The notes below the pieces were generated by a model that was not told where the DNA came from, did no database searches, and worked only from the letters and a program-made list of their open reading frames with translations. Shown here piece by piece: positions 21,161-28,819 of a DNA stretch of 64,000 nt. Source of the stretch: JADKAV01 sp041393775 (lineage in GTDB: Bacteria; Actinomycetota; Actinomycetes; S36-B12; UBA10799); the NCBI GenBank assembly GCA_041393775.1, contig JAWKJM010000004.1, positions 310,001-374,000 on the forward strand. The letters run 5' to 3'. The translations under genes were made by a program, and so were the position numbers. Each line of letters opens with the position of its first letter. Positions within the stretch are counted from its first letter, which is position 1.

Positions 21161-22132
21161 TCAGCCCGTGGTTCGGGTGCCATCCCGCAGGTCGATCACA
21201 GTCGATTCCAGGATCGGTGCCTCGTCGTCGCTGCGCTCGAGGACCTCGCGGCGTGCTTGTCCGGCCAGGTCGCTTCGCAGGAGCAGGCCGTCCAGCATGG
21301 CCATGATCTCGTCGGGGAACTCCAGCGGGACGAAGTGGGTGCCTTGCAGGACGTGTACCTCGGCGTGATCGATCCGGCTGGCGAATCCGACGACATCCCG
21401 CATAGACGTCATGGTGTCGAAGCCGCCGGCCACCACCGTGATCGGGCAAGCCACGAACGAGGGGTCCATCGGTTCGTGGTCGGCGGCGGCCACCATCAGG
21501 CGGAAATACCACTCGAAATCGTGTTCCAGGAACGCGCGGATCCACGGCACCACGTCCCTTGTCCGTGCGCTCGGCAGCATGAAACCGCTGTGGCGCAGAA
21601 TCTCGGCGAACGCAGGACCCTTCGGAACCGTCCTGGCCAGCACGGTCAACGGCTTGCCCATCAGTTGGCCGACCCGGCTCACCGCGAGCCCGGAAGCCTT
21701 CCGCAAAGGTTTCGGCACCAGCAGGGCGGCGAACGCGGCGTCGAAGGTCCCGCCGGGGACGCCGGCGCACATCAGCATCCCCGCGACCTTGTCCGGGTGC
21801 TCCGCGGCGATCTCGAAACTGATGTTCACCCCGAGCGACCATGCCACGAGCAGGGCTCGCTCCACGCCGGCGTGCTCCATCAGTGCCTTGGCGTCGGCGA
21901 CATGATCCTCGACCCGGATGCGTTCCGGGTCGGCAGGGCGCCCCGATCCCAGGCCACCACGGTGGTTCCAGCCCACGACCCGATATCCGCAATGGTGGTC
22001 CAGAAGCCGGGGCCAAGCCTCCGGCGGCACGCCCAGCCCGTTGCAGACCACGACGGCCGGGCCGTCGCCGTTGTTGGTCCAGCCGAGCAGTTCTGTGCCG
22101 TCAGCGCTGGCGAATGTGAAGGTCGAGTACAT
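21161..22132 (-). CDS. Alpha/beta hydrolase
   Basis: The 323-residue protein has the alpha/beta hydrolase fold with oxyanion region VVCNGLGVPPEAW, strand-turn VVGWNHRGGLGSG and nucleophile elbow VAWSLGVNIS (Ser near residue 105). The likely catalytic histidine is in LQGTHFVPLEFPDE. The start chosen is the ATG at 22132 (MYSTFTFASADG), preceded by GACACT at 7 nt; the longer frame reads back into ilvD. It diverges from ilvD with about 70 bp between. The substrate is unknown. Confidence 0.82.
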   Translation of the reverse strand: MYSTFTFASADGTELLGWTNNGDGPAVVVCNGLGVPPEAWPRLLDHHCGYRVVGWNHRGGLGSGRPADPERIRVEDHVADAKALMEHAGVERALLVAWSLGVNISFEIAAEHPDKVAGMLMCAGVPGGTFDAAFAALLVPKPLRKASGLAVSRVGQLMGKPLTVLARTVPKGPAFAEILRHSGFMLPSARTRDVVPWIRAFLEHDFEWYFRLMVAAADHEPMDPSFVACPITVVAGGFDTMTSMRDVVGFASRIDHAEVHVLQGTHFVPLEFPDEIMAMLDGLLLRSDLAGQARREVLERSDDEAPILESTVIDLRDGTRTTG

Positions 22133-22189
22133 CCGTTTCAGTGTCGCAGGTGGTGCGCATACCCCGACCAGGCCGGTGTGCCACAGCGC

Positions 22190-22195
22190 TACGCT
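22190..22195 (+). promoter_or_regulatory. -10-like hexamer TACGCT of ilvD (leaderless start)
   Basis: TACGCT ends exactly 6 nt before the ilvD ATG and no Shine-Dalgarno sequence is present. The expected transcription start therefore coincides with the start codon. The same spacing occurs at many genes of the window. There is no leader ORF before ilvD, unlike ilvB. Confidence 0.6.
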
Positions 22196-22201
22196 GACGC
22201 C

Positions 22202-23875
22202 ATGGCTGACATGAAACCGCGCAGTTCTGTTGTCACTGACGGCCTGGAGAGGGCGCCGGCGCGGGGCATGCTGCGCGCGGTGGGCATGAACGACCAGGAT
22301 TTCGACAAGCCGCAAATCGGTGTGGCGTCGAGCTGGAACGAGATCACTCCCTGCAACCTTTCGCTTGATCGCTTGGCCAAAGCGGCCAAGGAGGGGGTGC
22401 ACGCCGCCGGCGGCTTCCCCCTGCAGTTCGGAACGATCTCGGTGTCCGACGGCATCAGCATGGGGCACGAGGGCATGCACTTCTCGCTGGTGAGCCGGGA
22501 GATCATCGCCGATTCGGTGGAGACCGTCATGAACGCCGAGATGCTCGACGGCATGGTCACGTTCGCCGGCTGCGACAAGAGCCTGCCCGGCATGATGATG
22601 GCCGCCGCGCGGCTGGATGTCGCCTCGGTGTTCGTGTACGCCGGGTCCATCCTGCCGGGCAAGGTCGGGGACCGGGATGTCACTATCATCGACGCGTTCG
22701 AAGCGGTCGGCGCCTGTGCCCGCGGGCTGATCACGCGCGAAGAGGTCGATGAGATCGAACGCGCCATCTGCCCCGGTGAGGGGGCCTGCGGCGGCATGTA
22801 TACGGCCAACACGATGGCCAGTATCGGCGAGGCGATGGGACTGTCCCTTCCCGGTTCAGCCGCCCCCCCGGCAGTAGACCGGCGCCGCGACTCCTACGCC
22901 CGCCGGTCCGGGGAGGCGGTCGTCAACTTGATCCGGCAAGGGATCACAGCCCGCGACATCATGACCCGCGGGGCGTTCGAGAATGCGATCACGGTGCTCA
23001 TGGCGCTTGGTGGCTCGACGAATGCGGTCCTGCATCTGCTGGCGATGGCCCATGAGGCCGATGTGGACCTCGAACTCGAGGATTTCCACCGGATCGGATC
23101 CCGGGTTCCGTTGCTCGGGGACCTCAAACCGTTTGGCCGGTTCGTGATGAGCGATGTGGATCGGGTCGGGGGTTTGCCGGTGGTCATGAAGGCGCTGCTG
23201 GATGCCGGACTGTTGAACGGCGACTGCCTGACCGTCACGGGCCAGACTGTCGCGGAGAACCTCGCGGAACTCGAGCCCTCCGATCCCGACGGCAAGATCT
23301 TGCACGCGGTGGGCTCGGCCTTGGACCAGCAGGGTGGCATCACGATCCTGTCCGGCACCTTGTGCCCCGATGGGGCCGTGGTCAAGAACGCCGGGGTGCC
23401 GGTCGACCTCTTCGAGGGCACGGCGAAGGTGTTCGAGCGCGAGCAGGCGGCCATGGCGGCCCTGGAGGACGGAACCATCCAGGCCGGGGACGTGGTGGTG
23501 ATCCGCTACGAAGGGCCCAAGGGTGGCCCCGGGATGCGGGAGATGCTCATGATCACCGGCGCCATCAAGGGCGCAGGTCTGGGCAAGGACGTCATGCTCA
23601 TCACCGACGGCCGGTTCAGCGGCGGGACGACCGGGTTGTGCGTCGGCCACGTGGCACCGGAGGCGGTCGACGGTGGTCCGATCGCGTTGATCGAGGACGG
23701 GGACCGCATCCGCATCGACATCGGCGCCCGCACGCTGGACTTGCTCGTGGAAGACGCGGAACTCGACCGCCGACGGGCGGGTTGGACGCCGTTACCATCG
23801 CGCTACGAACGCGGGGTTCTGAGCAAGTACGCGCGGCTGGTGGGTTCGGCCTCCCATGGCGCTGTGTGTGACTGA
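22202..23875 (+). CDS. ilvD: Dihydroxy-acid dehydratase
   Basis: The 557-residue enzyme catalyses the dehydration step in valine and isoleucine synthesis and carries an Fe-S cluster. Cluster ligands are visible in FAGCDKSLPG (near residue 122) and GEGACGGMYTANTM (near residue 195). Another conserved segment is GTLCPDGAVVKNAG. The ATG at 22202 follows TACGCT by 6 nt, and the family N-terminus (MKPRSSVVTDGLERAPARGM) starts just after it. A P-II gene begins 3 nt after the stop. Confidence 0.96.
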   Translation: MADMKPRSSVVTDGLERAPARGMLRAVGMNDQDFDKPQIGVASSWNEITPCNLSLDRLAKAAKEGVHAAGGFPLQFGTISVSDGISMGHEGMHFSLVSREIIADSVETVMNAEMLDGMVTFAGCDKSLPGMMMAAARLDVASVFVYAGSILPGKVGDRDVTIIDAFEAVGACARGLITREEVDEIERAICPGEGACGGMYTANTMASIGEAMGLSLPGSAAPPAVDRRRDSYARRSGEAVVNLIRQGITARDIMTRGAFENAITVLMALGGSTNAVLHLLAMAHEADVDLELEDFHRIGSRVPLLGDLKPFGRFVMSDVDRVGGLPVVMKALLDAGLLNGDCLTVTGQTVAENLAELEPSDPDGKILHAVGSALDQQGGITILSGTLCPDGAVVKNAGVPVDLFEGTAKVFEREQAAMAALEDGTIQAGDVVVIRYEGPKGGPGMREMLMITGAIKGAGLGKDVMLITDGRFSGGTTGLCVGHVAPEAVDGGPIALIEDGDRIRIDIGARTLDLLVEDAELDRRRAGWTPLPSRYERGVLSKYARLVGSASHGAVCD

Positions 23876-23878
23876 CGC

Positions 23879-24217
23879 ATGAAACTGATCACAGGCATCA
23901 TCAAGCCATATGCGCTGGATCGGGTACGCGCTGCCCTGCACGCACAAGGCGTCGAAGGACTGACCGTGACCCAGGCCAGCGGCTACGGCCGTCAGCGTGG
24001 GCACACGGAGGTCTACCGCGGGGCCGAGTATGTCGTGGACCTGGTGCCCAAGGTGCGGGTCGACGTCCTCAGTGAGGACGAGGACGTCGACCACCTCGTG
24101 GATGTACTCGTCGCAGCGGCGCGCACCGGCAAGATCGGCGACGGCAAGGTCTGGGTCACCCCGGTGGATGCGGTGGTGCGCGTGCGCACGGGGGAGCGCG
24201 GTGCCGACGCGCTGTAG
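23879..24217 (+). CDS. P-II family nitrogen regulatory protein
   Basis: The 112-residue protein has the P-II fold signature: MKLITGIIKPYALDRVRAAL at the N-terminus, the T-loop with the modifiable tyrosine in EVYRGAEY, and the C-terminal GKIGDGKVWVTPV signature. P-II trimers sense 2-oxoglutarate and ATP/ADP and control nitrogen enzymes. The usual partners amtB and glnD are not adjacent; instead the gene follows ilvD by 3 nt and is probably co-transcribed with it. Whether it is GlnB or GlnK cannot be decided from sequence alone. Confidence 0.93.
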   Translation: MKLITGIIKPYALDRVRAALHAQGVEGLTVTQASGYGRQRGHTEVYRGAEYVVDLVPKVRVDVLSEDEDVDHLVDVLVAAARTGKIGDGKVWVTPVDAVVRVRTGERGADAL

Positions 24218-24230
24218 GCTCCTACGCCCT

Positions 24231-24279
24231 GGACTTTGGTCAGTTCTGGCCACTAGCTGACGCGATACGCCCAAAGTCC
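24231..24279. repeat. 49-bp palindrome-ended repeat, family D copy 1
   Basis: The ends are GGACTTTGG and its exact inverse CCAAAGTCC. About 37 of 49 positions match the second copy at 25236-25284 in the same orientation. The repeat covers the stop and last codons of the DUF559 gene, so the C-terminal residues WAYRVS are encoded within it. The two copies bracket exactly one gene. Confidence 0.8.
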
Positions 24280-25173
24280 CTCGATCGCTTCCTTCAGGTC
24301 GTCCACGAACGGCCCCGGTTCATGCCGGAGCATGAACGTCGAAACGCGCAGAACCAGGCCGCCAGTGCGTACTACCAAGCGGTTCTGACGCGTTATGTCC
24401 TCGCTCCAGTTCTCAGGGTCGAGGTGCTGCATTCCGTCGATCTCGACCATGATGAGGCGACCGTCGCTCGATCTGAACTCTGCGTCGATGTAGCGATCGC
24501 GACCCCTGGAGTCTCTGCGGCGGGACTGGCGTACGGGGGCGGGCAGCCCGTGCGCGCGGCAGATCCGGACGAACTCGCGTTCGTTCATACTCGATACACC
24601 TGATGCGTACTCGGCCACGAGTTCGGCGATCAGGGATCGTCGAGGTGCTTGGGGGCGGGAATCCAGTAGTGCGCGGATCCGGGCTGGATTGCTGAGGCGT
24701 TGTTGCAGCGATGAGATGACCACGAACATGGTCTCGCGCGGCGTTCGTGCCCAGCCGCCCGCTTGGACGATGGCCAAGTCCGTGTTCACCCTTGGGAGTC
24801 CTCGTACTTCCTTCGTGAAAGGCGCTCTCGACCGATGGACAGCCACCCATGCCGGCGAACGACGGACTCGCGTGGATTCCGGTGTCAGGACCTGAAGCGG
24901 CCACGACACCGTCCCCCGCCACCCGGCCGCGATCAGAGCAGAACGCCCGGCGAGACATGCATCGGGGCCGCAATGCAGTGCGGCGGCCCACAGTCGTTGC
25001 TGCTCCGTCGGGTTGCACGGTGCGGCGAGGTAGACCCGTGACGTGACGCGGGTCCACAAACCGGTCGCCCCGGCTCGCTGCATGGCGCGGCGCATCTGTG
25101 GGACCTGCCAGTCTGCGATGACATTGTCCTGCCTGCGCAAGAGCTGGATGGTCGCAGCGCTGATTCGGGGCAC
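24253..25173 (-). CDS. DUF559 domain-containing protein with AbiEi-like N-terminal domain
   Basis: The 306-residue protein starts with a winged-helix/AbiEi-like region (LLRRQDNVIADWQVPQMRR to about residue 100). It ends with a DUF559 domain, a Vsr-like PD-(D/E)xK nuclease fold. Visible motifs are YIDAEF, MVEIDGMQHLD and RQNRLV...VLRVSTF. Such proteins are abundant, multicopy and variable in actinobacteria, and are suspected of roles in DNA repair, defence or toxin-antitoxin function; none is established. The GTG at 25173 is the only reasonable start. A related 49-bp repeat flanks each end of the gene, suggesting the cassette has moved or been copied as a unit. Confidence 0.75.
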   Translation of the reverse strand: MPRISAATIQLLRRQDNVIADWQVPQMRRAMQRAGATGLWTRVTSRVYLAAPCNPTEQQRLWAAALHCGPDACLAGRSALIAAGWRGTVSWPLQVLTPESTRVRRSPAWVAVHRSRAPFTKEVRGLPRVNTDLAIVQAGGWARTPRETMFVVISSLQQRLSNPARIRALLDSRPQAPRRSLIAELVAEYASGVSSMNEREFVRICRAHGLPAPVRQSRRRDSRGRDRYIDAEFRSSDGRLIMVEIDGMQHLDPENWSEDITRQNRLVVRTGGLVLRVSTFMLRHEPGPFVDDLKEAIEGLWAYRVS

Positions 25174-25235
25174 GCGTCAATCTTGCGGGGCATCGCGGGC
25201 CGGCGTGGATCGCCTGTGGATGGCCGCACTAGCGG

Positions 25236-25284
25236 GGACTTTGGTCGGATCTGGTCACCAGTTGGCGTGCTGGGTCCAAAGTCG
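25236..25284. repeat. 49-bp palindrome-ended repeat, family D copy 2
   Basis: This copy begins GGACTTTGGTCGG and ends GGTCCAAAGTCG, matching 24231-24279 at about 37 of 49 positions in the same orientation. It lies about 60 bp upstream of the start codon of the DUF559 gene and 35 bp before the -10 hexamer of the ilvB leader. Confidence 0.8.
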
Positions 25285-25318
25285 CCGCCCCCGGGTTGGC
25301 AGCGTGGGTGCGGCAGGT

Positions 25319-25324
25319 TACTCT
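25319..25324 (+). promoter_or_regulatory. -10-like hexamer TACTCT before the ilvB leader peptide
   Basis: TACTCT ends 6 nt before the GTG of the leader peptide. No ribosome-binding site precedes that GTG, so the leader is probably read from the very 5' end of the mRNA. Confidence 0.6.
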
Positions 25325-25330
25325 GAGCCT

Positions 25331-25366
25331 GTGAGCAAGGTTATTCTCGTAAGTGAGCGCGTCTGA
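25331..25366 (+). CDS. ilvB leader peptide (attenuator), MSKVILVSERV
   Basis: Eleven codons, GTG to TGA, encode MSKVILVSERV, with a Val-Ile-Leu-Val run and a final Val. The stop lies inside the first arm of a strong hairpin (25356-25388), and a terminator-like hairpin with a T-run follows before ilvB. This is the arrangement of a transcription attenuator sensing charged Val, Ile and Leu tRNAs. A leader with such codons is known before ilvBNC in Corynebacterium glutamicum. Inference from sequence; no annotation tool would normally call it. Confidence 0.82.
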   Translation: MSKVILVSERV

Positions 25367-25423
25367 GCCCAGAAGGCACAGGCGCGCTACCCTCCGTTAC
25401 CCGTTGCGGGTCGGGGGGTTTTT
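25356..25423 (+). promoter_or_regulatory. ilvB attenuator: leader hairpin and downstream terminator
   Basis: Arm 25356-25369 pairs with 25375-25388 over 14 positions with one mismatch and a 5-nt loop (CAGAA). Directly after it, 25389-25423 folds as a nested hairpin (ACCCG/CGGGT inside ACCCTCC/GGGGGGT) followed by TTTTT. Ribosome stalling at the Val-Ile-Leu-Val codons would disturb the first hairpin and presumably favour an antiterminator, though I did not identify a clear competing pair by eye. The segment GGGGTTTTTCATTGGAAGGA recurs before cimA. Confidence 0.72.
25389..25423 (+). terminator. Attenuator terminator of ilvB
   Basis: A GC-rich nested stem (ACCCTCC paired with GGGGGGT, enclosing ACCCG-TTG-CGGGT) is followed immediately by a run of T. 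It ends 17 nt before the ilvB start codon, leaving the ribosome site GGAAGGA free for readthrough mRNA. Confidence 0.75.
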
Positions 25424-25440
25424 CATTGGAAGGAAGCGCA

Positions 25441-27171
25441 ATGGCAGAGCACATGACCGGTGCGGCCAGTCTCATCAAGTCGCTGGAGCATGCCGGTGTC
25501 GACACCGTGTTCGGCATCCCGGGCGGCGCGATCCTGCCCGCCTACGACCCCTTGATGGACTCCAAGCAAGTACGTCACATCCTCGTGCGCCACGAACAGG
25601 CCGCAGGTCACGCCGCGGAGGGCTATGCGCAGACCTCCGGCAAGGTCGGCGTCTGCATGGCAACGTCCGGCCCCGGAGCCACCAACCTCGTCACCCCCAT
25701 CGCCGATGCCTACATGGACTCGGTCCCGATCGTCGCGATCACCGGCCAGGTGCCGAGTGCCGCGATCGGCACAGACGCCTTCCAGGAAGCTGACATCTCC
25801 GGCATCACCATGCCGATCGTCAAGCACAACTACCTCGTGACCGATCCCGCGGAGATCCCGCGTGTGATCGCCGAGGCGTTCCACCTGGCGGGCACTGGGC
25901 GGCCGGGGCCGGTCCTTGTGGACATCAGCAAGGACGCCCTGGCCGCCCAAACAACCTTCGAATGGCCCGACGAGCTTGAGTTGCCGGGCTACCGGCCGAC
26001 GACCACGCCGCACGGCAAGCAGATCAAAGAAGCCGCCAAGATGATCACCAAATCCAAGCGGCCGGTCCTCTACGTCGGCGGCGGGATCGTGCGCTCGGGG
26101 GCGGCACCCGAACTGCTGCAACTGGCAGAACTCACCGGCATCCCGGTCGTGACCACGCTGATGGCCCGCGGCGCGTTCCCGGACAGCCATCCGCAGAACC
26201 TCGGCATGCCAGGTATGCACGGTACGGTGCCGGCGGTCGGCGCGCTGCAGAAGAGTGACCTGCTGATCGCGCTCGGCACCCGGTTCGACGACCGGGTCAC
26301 GGGCAAGCTCGACTCGTTCGCGCCGGACGCCAAGGTCATCCACGCCGACATCGACCCCGCCGAGATCGGCAAGAACCGCCACGCCGATGTTCCCATCGTG
26401 GGCGACGCCAAAGCGACCATCCGCGGGCTCATCGACGCGATGGCCACCCGCAAGGACGACATCGACATCGCCGACTGGTGGGAGGTGCTCAACGGGTGGA
26501 AGAAGCGTTTCCCGCTGGGCTACGAGGAGCACCCCGACGCCCTCGAGCCGCAGTACGTCATCGAACGGCTCGGTCAGATCGTCGGGCCGGACGCGATCTA
26601 CTGCGCCGGTGTCGGGCAGCACCAGATGTGGGCCAGCCAGTTCATTGACTACGAACAGCCCGGCCACTGGCTCAACTCCGGCGGGCTCGGCACGATGGGA
26701 TACGCGGTGCCGGCGGCCATGGGGGCCAAGGCCGGTGCGCCGGATTCGGTGGTCTGGGCGATCGACGGGGACGGCTGCTTCCAGATGACCAACCAGGAAC
26801 TTGCCACCTGTGCGATCAACCACATCCCGATCAAGGTAGCCCTGATCAACAACTCCAGCTTGGGCATGGTCCGGCAGTGGCAGACCTTGTTCTACAACGA
26901 GCGCTACTCGAACACCGACCTGCAGTCCCACCAGTTCCCGGACTTCGTGAAACTGGCCGAGGCGTACGGATGCTACGGGCTGCGCGCCGACAGCCGCGAC
27001 CAGGTGGATGTCGTGATCGAGAAAGCCATGAGCCTCAACGACGCGCCGGTCGTCATCGATTTCCAGGTCCACCGCGACGCGATGGTCTGGCCGATGGTCC
27101 CCGCCGGCACGAGCAACGATCTGATCACCACTGCGCGCAATCTCGCGCCTGCCTGGGAAAGGGAGGACTGA
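25441..27171 (+). CDS. ilvB: Acetolactate synthase, large (catalytic) subunit
   Basis: The 576-residue ThDP enzyme condenses pyruvate with pyruvate or 2-oxobutyrate, the first common step to valine, leucine and isoleucine. The N-terminal TPP region includes FGIPGGAILPAYDPLMD and the catalytic glutamate in VRHEQAAGHAAEGYA. The FAD-binding middle domain and the C-terminal ThDP motif GDGCFQMTNQELATC are present. The start ATG at 25441 has GGAAGGA at a good distance. It overlaps ilvN by one base and is controlled by the attenuator upstream. Confidence 0.96.
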   Translation: MAEHMTGAASLIKSLEHAGVDTVFGIPGGAILPAYDPLMDSKQVRHILVRHEQAAGHAAEGYAQTSGKVGVCMATSGPGATNLVTPIADAYMDSVPIVAITGQVPSAAIGTDAFQEADISGITMPIVKHNYLVTDPAEIPRVIAEAFHLAGTGRPGPVLVDISKDALAAQTTFEWPDELELPGYRPTTTPHGKQIKEAAKMITKSKRPVLYVGGGIVRSGAAPELLQLAELTGIPVVTTLMARGAFPDSHPQNLGMPGMHGTVPAVGALQKSDLLIALGTRFDDRVTGKLDSFAPDAKVIHADIDPAEIGKNRHADVPIVGDAKATIRGLIDAMATRKDDIDIADWWEVLNGWKKRFPLGYEEHPDALEPQYVIERLGQIVGPDAIYCAGVGQHQMWASQFIDYEQPGHWLNSGGLGTMGYAVPAAMGAKAGAPDSVVWAIDGDGCFQMTNQELATCAINHIPIKVALINNSSLGMVRQWQTLFYNERYSNTDLQSHQFPDFVKLAEAYGCYGLRADSRDQVDVVIEKAMSLNDAPVVIDFQVHRDAMVWPMVPAGTSNDLITTARNLAPAWERED

Positions 27172-27695
27172 TGACCCGCCACACACTGTCCGTGCTGGTC
27201 GAGAACAAGCCGGGTGTGCTCGCGCGCATCTCGGGCCTGTTCAGTCGCCGGGGCTTCAATATCGAGTCGCTGGCGGTGGGTCCTACGGAGAACCCTGAGG
27301 TCAGCCGCATGACCATCGCGATCAACGTCGACCGGCTGCCGCTCGAGCAGGTGACCAAACAACTCAACAAGCTGATCAACGTGCTCAAGATCGTCGAACT
27401 GGACGAGGGCAACTCGGTTCAGCGGGAACTCGTCCTGGTCAAGGTCAAGACGGACAAGGGCATGCGTTCCAACGTGCTGGAGATCGTCACGCTGTTCCGG
27501 GCCAAGGTGGTGGACGTGGCCCCGGAGACAGTCACGATCGAAGCGACCGGCAGTCGCGACAAACTGGAGGCTCTGCTGCGAGTCCTCGAGCCGTATGGGA
27601 TCAAGGAACTCGTCCAGTCCGGGATGGTTGCAGTCGGACGCGGTGGTAAGGGTATCTCGGACCGCTCGCTGAGGCCCGTCGACCGCTCGGCCTGA
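27171..27695 (+). CDS. ilvN: Acetolactate synthase, small (regulatory) subunit
   Basis: The 174-residue protein has an N-terminal ACT domain (HTLSVLVENKPGVLARISGLF) and the C-terminal ALS_ss_C domain. It binds valine and confers feedback control and full activity on IlvB. ATG 27171 shares its A with the TGA of ilvB, so the two subunits are translationally coupled. Confidence 0.96.
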   Translation: MTRHTLSVLVENKPGVLARISGLFSRRGFNIESLAVGPTENPEVSRMTIAINVDRLPLEQVTKQLNKLINVLKIVELDEGNSVQRELVLVKVKTDKGMRSNVLEIVTLFRAKVVDVAPETVTIEATGSRDKLEALLRVLEPYGIKELVQSGMVAVGRGGKGISDRSLRPVDRSA

Positions 27696-27697
27696 GC

Positions 27698-28762
27698 GTG
27701 CGTATCGCCGCGCGGGCTGCACCGCTGATCGGCCTTGTGGTTCTGCTCGGGGTGTGGGGGCGTGAGATCGGTGGACTGTTCGCGGGCCTCGTCGTCCTGG
27801 TCCTGATCGCGGCGGTGCTGGCAGCCGTCCATCACGCCGAAGTCGTGGCCCACCGGGTCGGCGAACCGTTCGGCTCCTTGGTGCTCGCGGTCTCGGTGAC
27901 GGTAATCGAAGTGGGGCTGATCGTGGCCCTGATGGCCTCGGGCGGCGCCAAGGCGGAAACCCTGGCCCGGGACACAGTGTTCAGCGCGTTGATGATCACC
28001 ACGGCGGGCATCGTCGGCTTCTCGCTGCTGTCGGCGACGCTGCGCCGCCCCATCGTGTATTTCAACTCCGAAGGCGCTGGGTCCGCATTGTCCACGATCG
28101 CGGCCCTGGCGGCGCTGACGCTGCTTCTGCCGACATTCACCACGAGCGCGCCGGGACCGACCTTCACCGGCGGTCAGTTGGCGTTCGCCGCCGTGGCGTC
28201 GTTGGCGCTGTACCTGCTGTTCGTCTTCGTACAGACGGTTCGTCACCGCGAGTACTTCATCCACGAGGGCTCGACCGACGAGGACGAACACGCCGATCCG
28301 CCGTCGATGCGTGATGCGTGGACCAGCCTGGGACTCCTGATGGTCTCACTGGTCGCCGTGGTCGGTCTGGCCAAGACGCTGTCGCCGACCATCGAATCAG
28401 CGGTTGTCAACGCCGGACTGCCGGTCGCCTTCGTCGGTGTGATCATCGCCATGGTCGTGCTGCTGCCCGAAGGGATCGCTGCGATCAAGGCTGCTCGGGT
28501 CGACCGGGTGCAGACGAGTCTGAATCTCGCGTTCGGCTCGGCGATGGCCAGCATCGGACTGACGATCCCGACGATCGCGATCGCCCAGGTCTGGTTGCCC
28601 GTGCAGTTGGTGCTGGGGCTCGGCCCGCTGCAGATCGTGCTGCTGGTGATCGCCCTGTTCACCGCCGCGCTGACGGTAATCCCCGGGCGTGCGACCCTGC
28701 AACAGGCGGGGGTGCACCTGGCGATCTTCGCGGCTTTCCTCGCCGTATCCGTAGCCCCATGA
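27698..28762 (+). CDS. Ca2+/H+ antiporter-like protein (CaCA superfamily, ChaA type)
   Basis: The 354-residue integral membrane protein has about ten hydrophobic segments in two halves. Each half carries an alpha-repeat signature of the CaCA family: GEPFGSLVLAVSVTVIEVGL in the first, and LPEGIAAIKAA plus NLAFGSAMASIGLTIP in the second, with the expected acidic residues in both. ChaA proteins exchange Ca2+ or Na+/K+ for protons. The gene begins 2 nt after ilvN, so it is probably in the same transcript even though its function is unrelated. The GTG start at 27698 has no strong ribosome site, in line with coupling. Confidence 0.85.
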   Translation: MRIAARAAPLIGLVVLLGVWGREIGGLFAGLVVLVLIAAVLAAVHHAEVVAHRVGEPFGSLVLAVSVTVIEVGLIVALMASGGAKAETLARDTVFSALMITTAGIVGFSLLSATLRRPIVYFNSEGAGSALSTIAALAALTLLLPTFTTSAPGPTFTGGQLAFAAVASLALYLLFVFVQTVRHREYFIHEGSTDEDEHADPPSMRDAWTSLGLLMVSLVAVVGLAKTLSPTIESAVVNAGLPVAFVGVIIAMVVLLPEGIAAIKAARVDRVQTSLNLAFGSAMASIGLTIPTIAIAQVWLPVQLVLGLGPLQIVLLVIALFTAALTVIPGRATLQQAGVHLAIFAAFLAVSVAP

Positions 28763-28819
28763 CCTCATTGCGCAATGACCTGAGAGACTGTGCACGATCC
28801 ACCGGTACAAGGAGAAGAA

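Noticed and set aside
24231..25284. Insertion sequence with inverted terminal repeats around the DUF559 gene
   Set aside because: The two 49-bp copies are in direct, not inverted, orientation relative to each other, each is itself palindromic at its ends, and no transposase or target duplication is visible.
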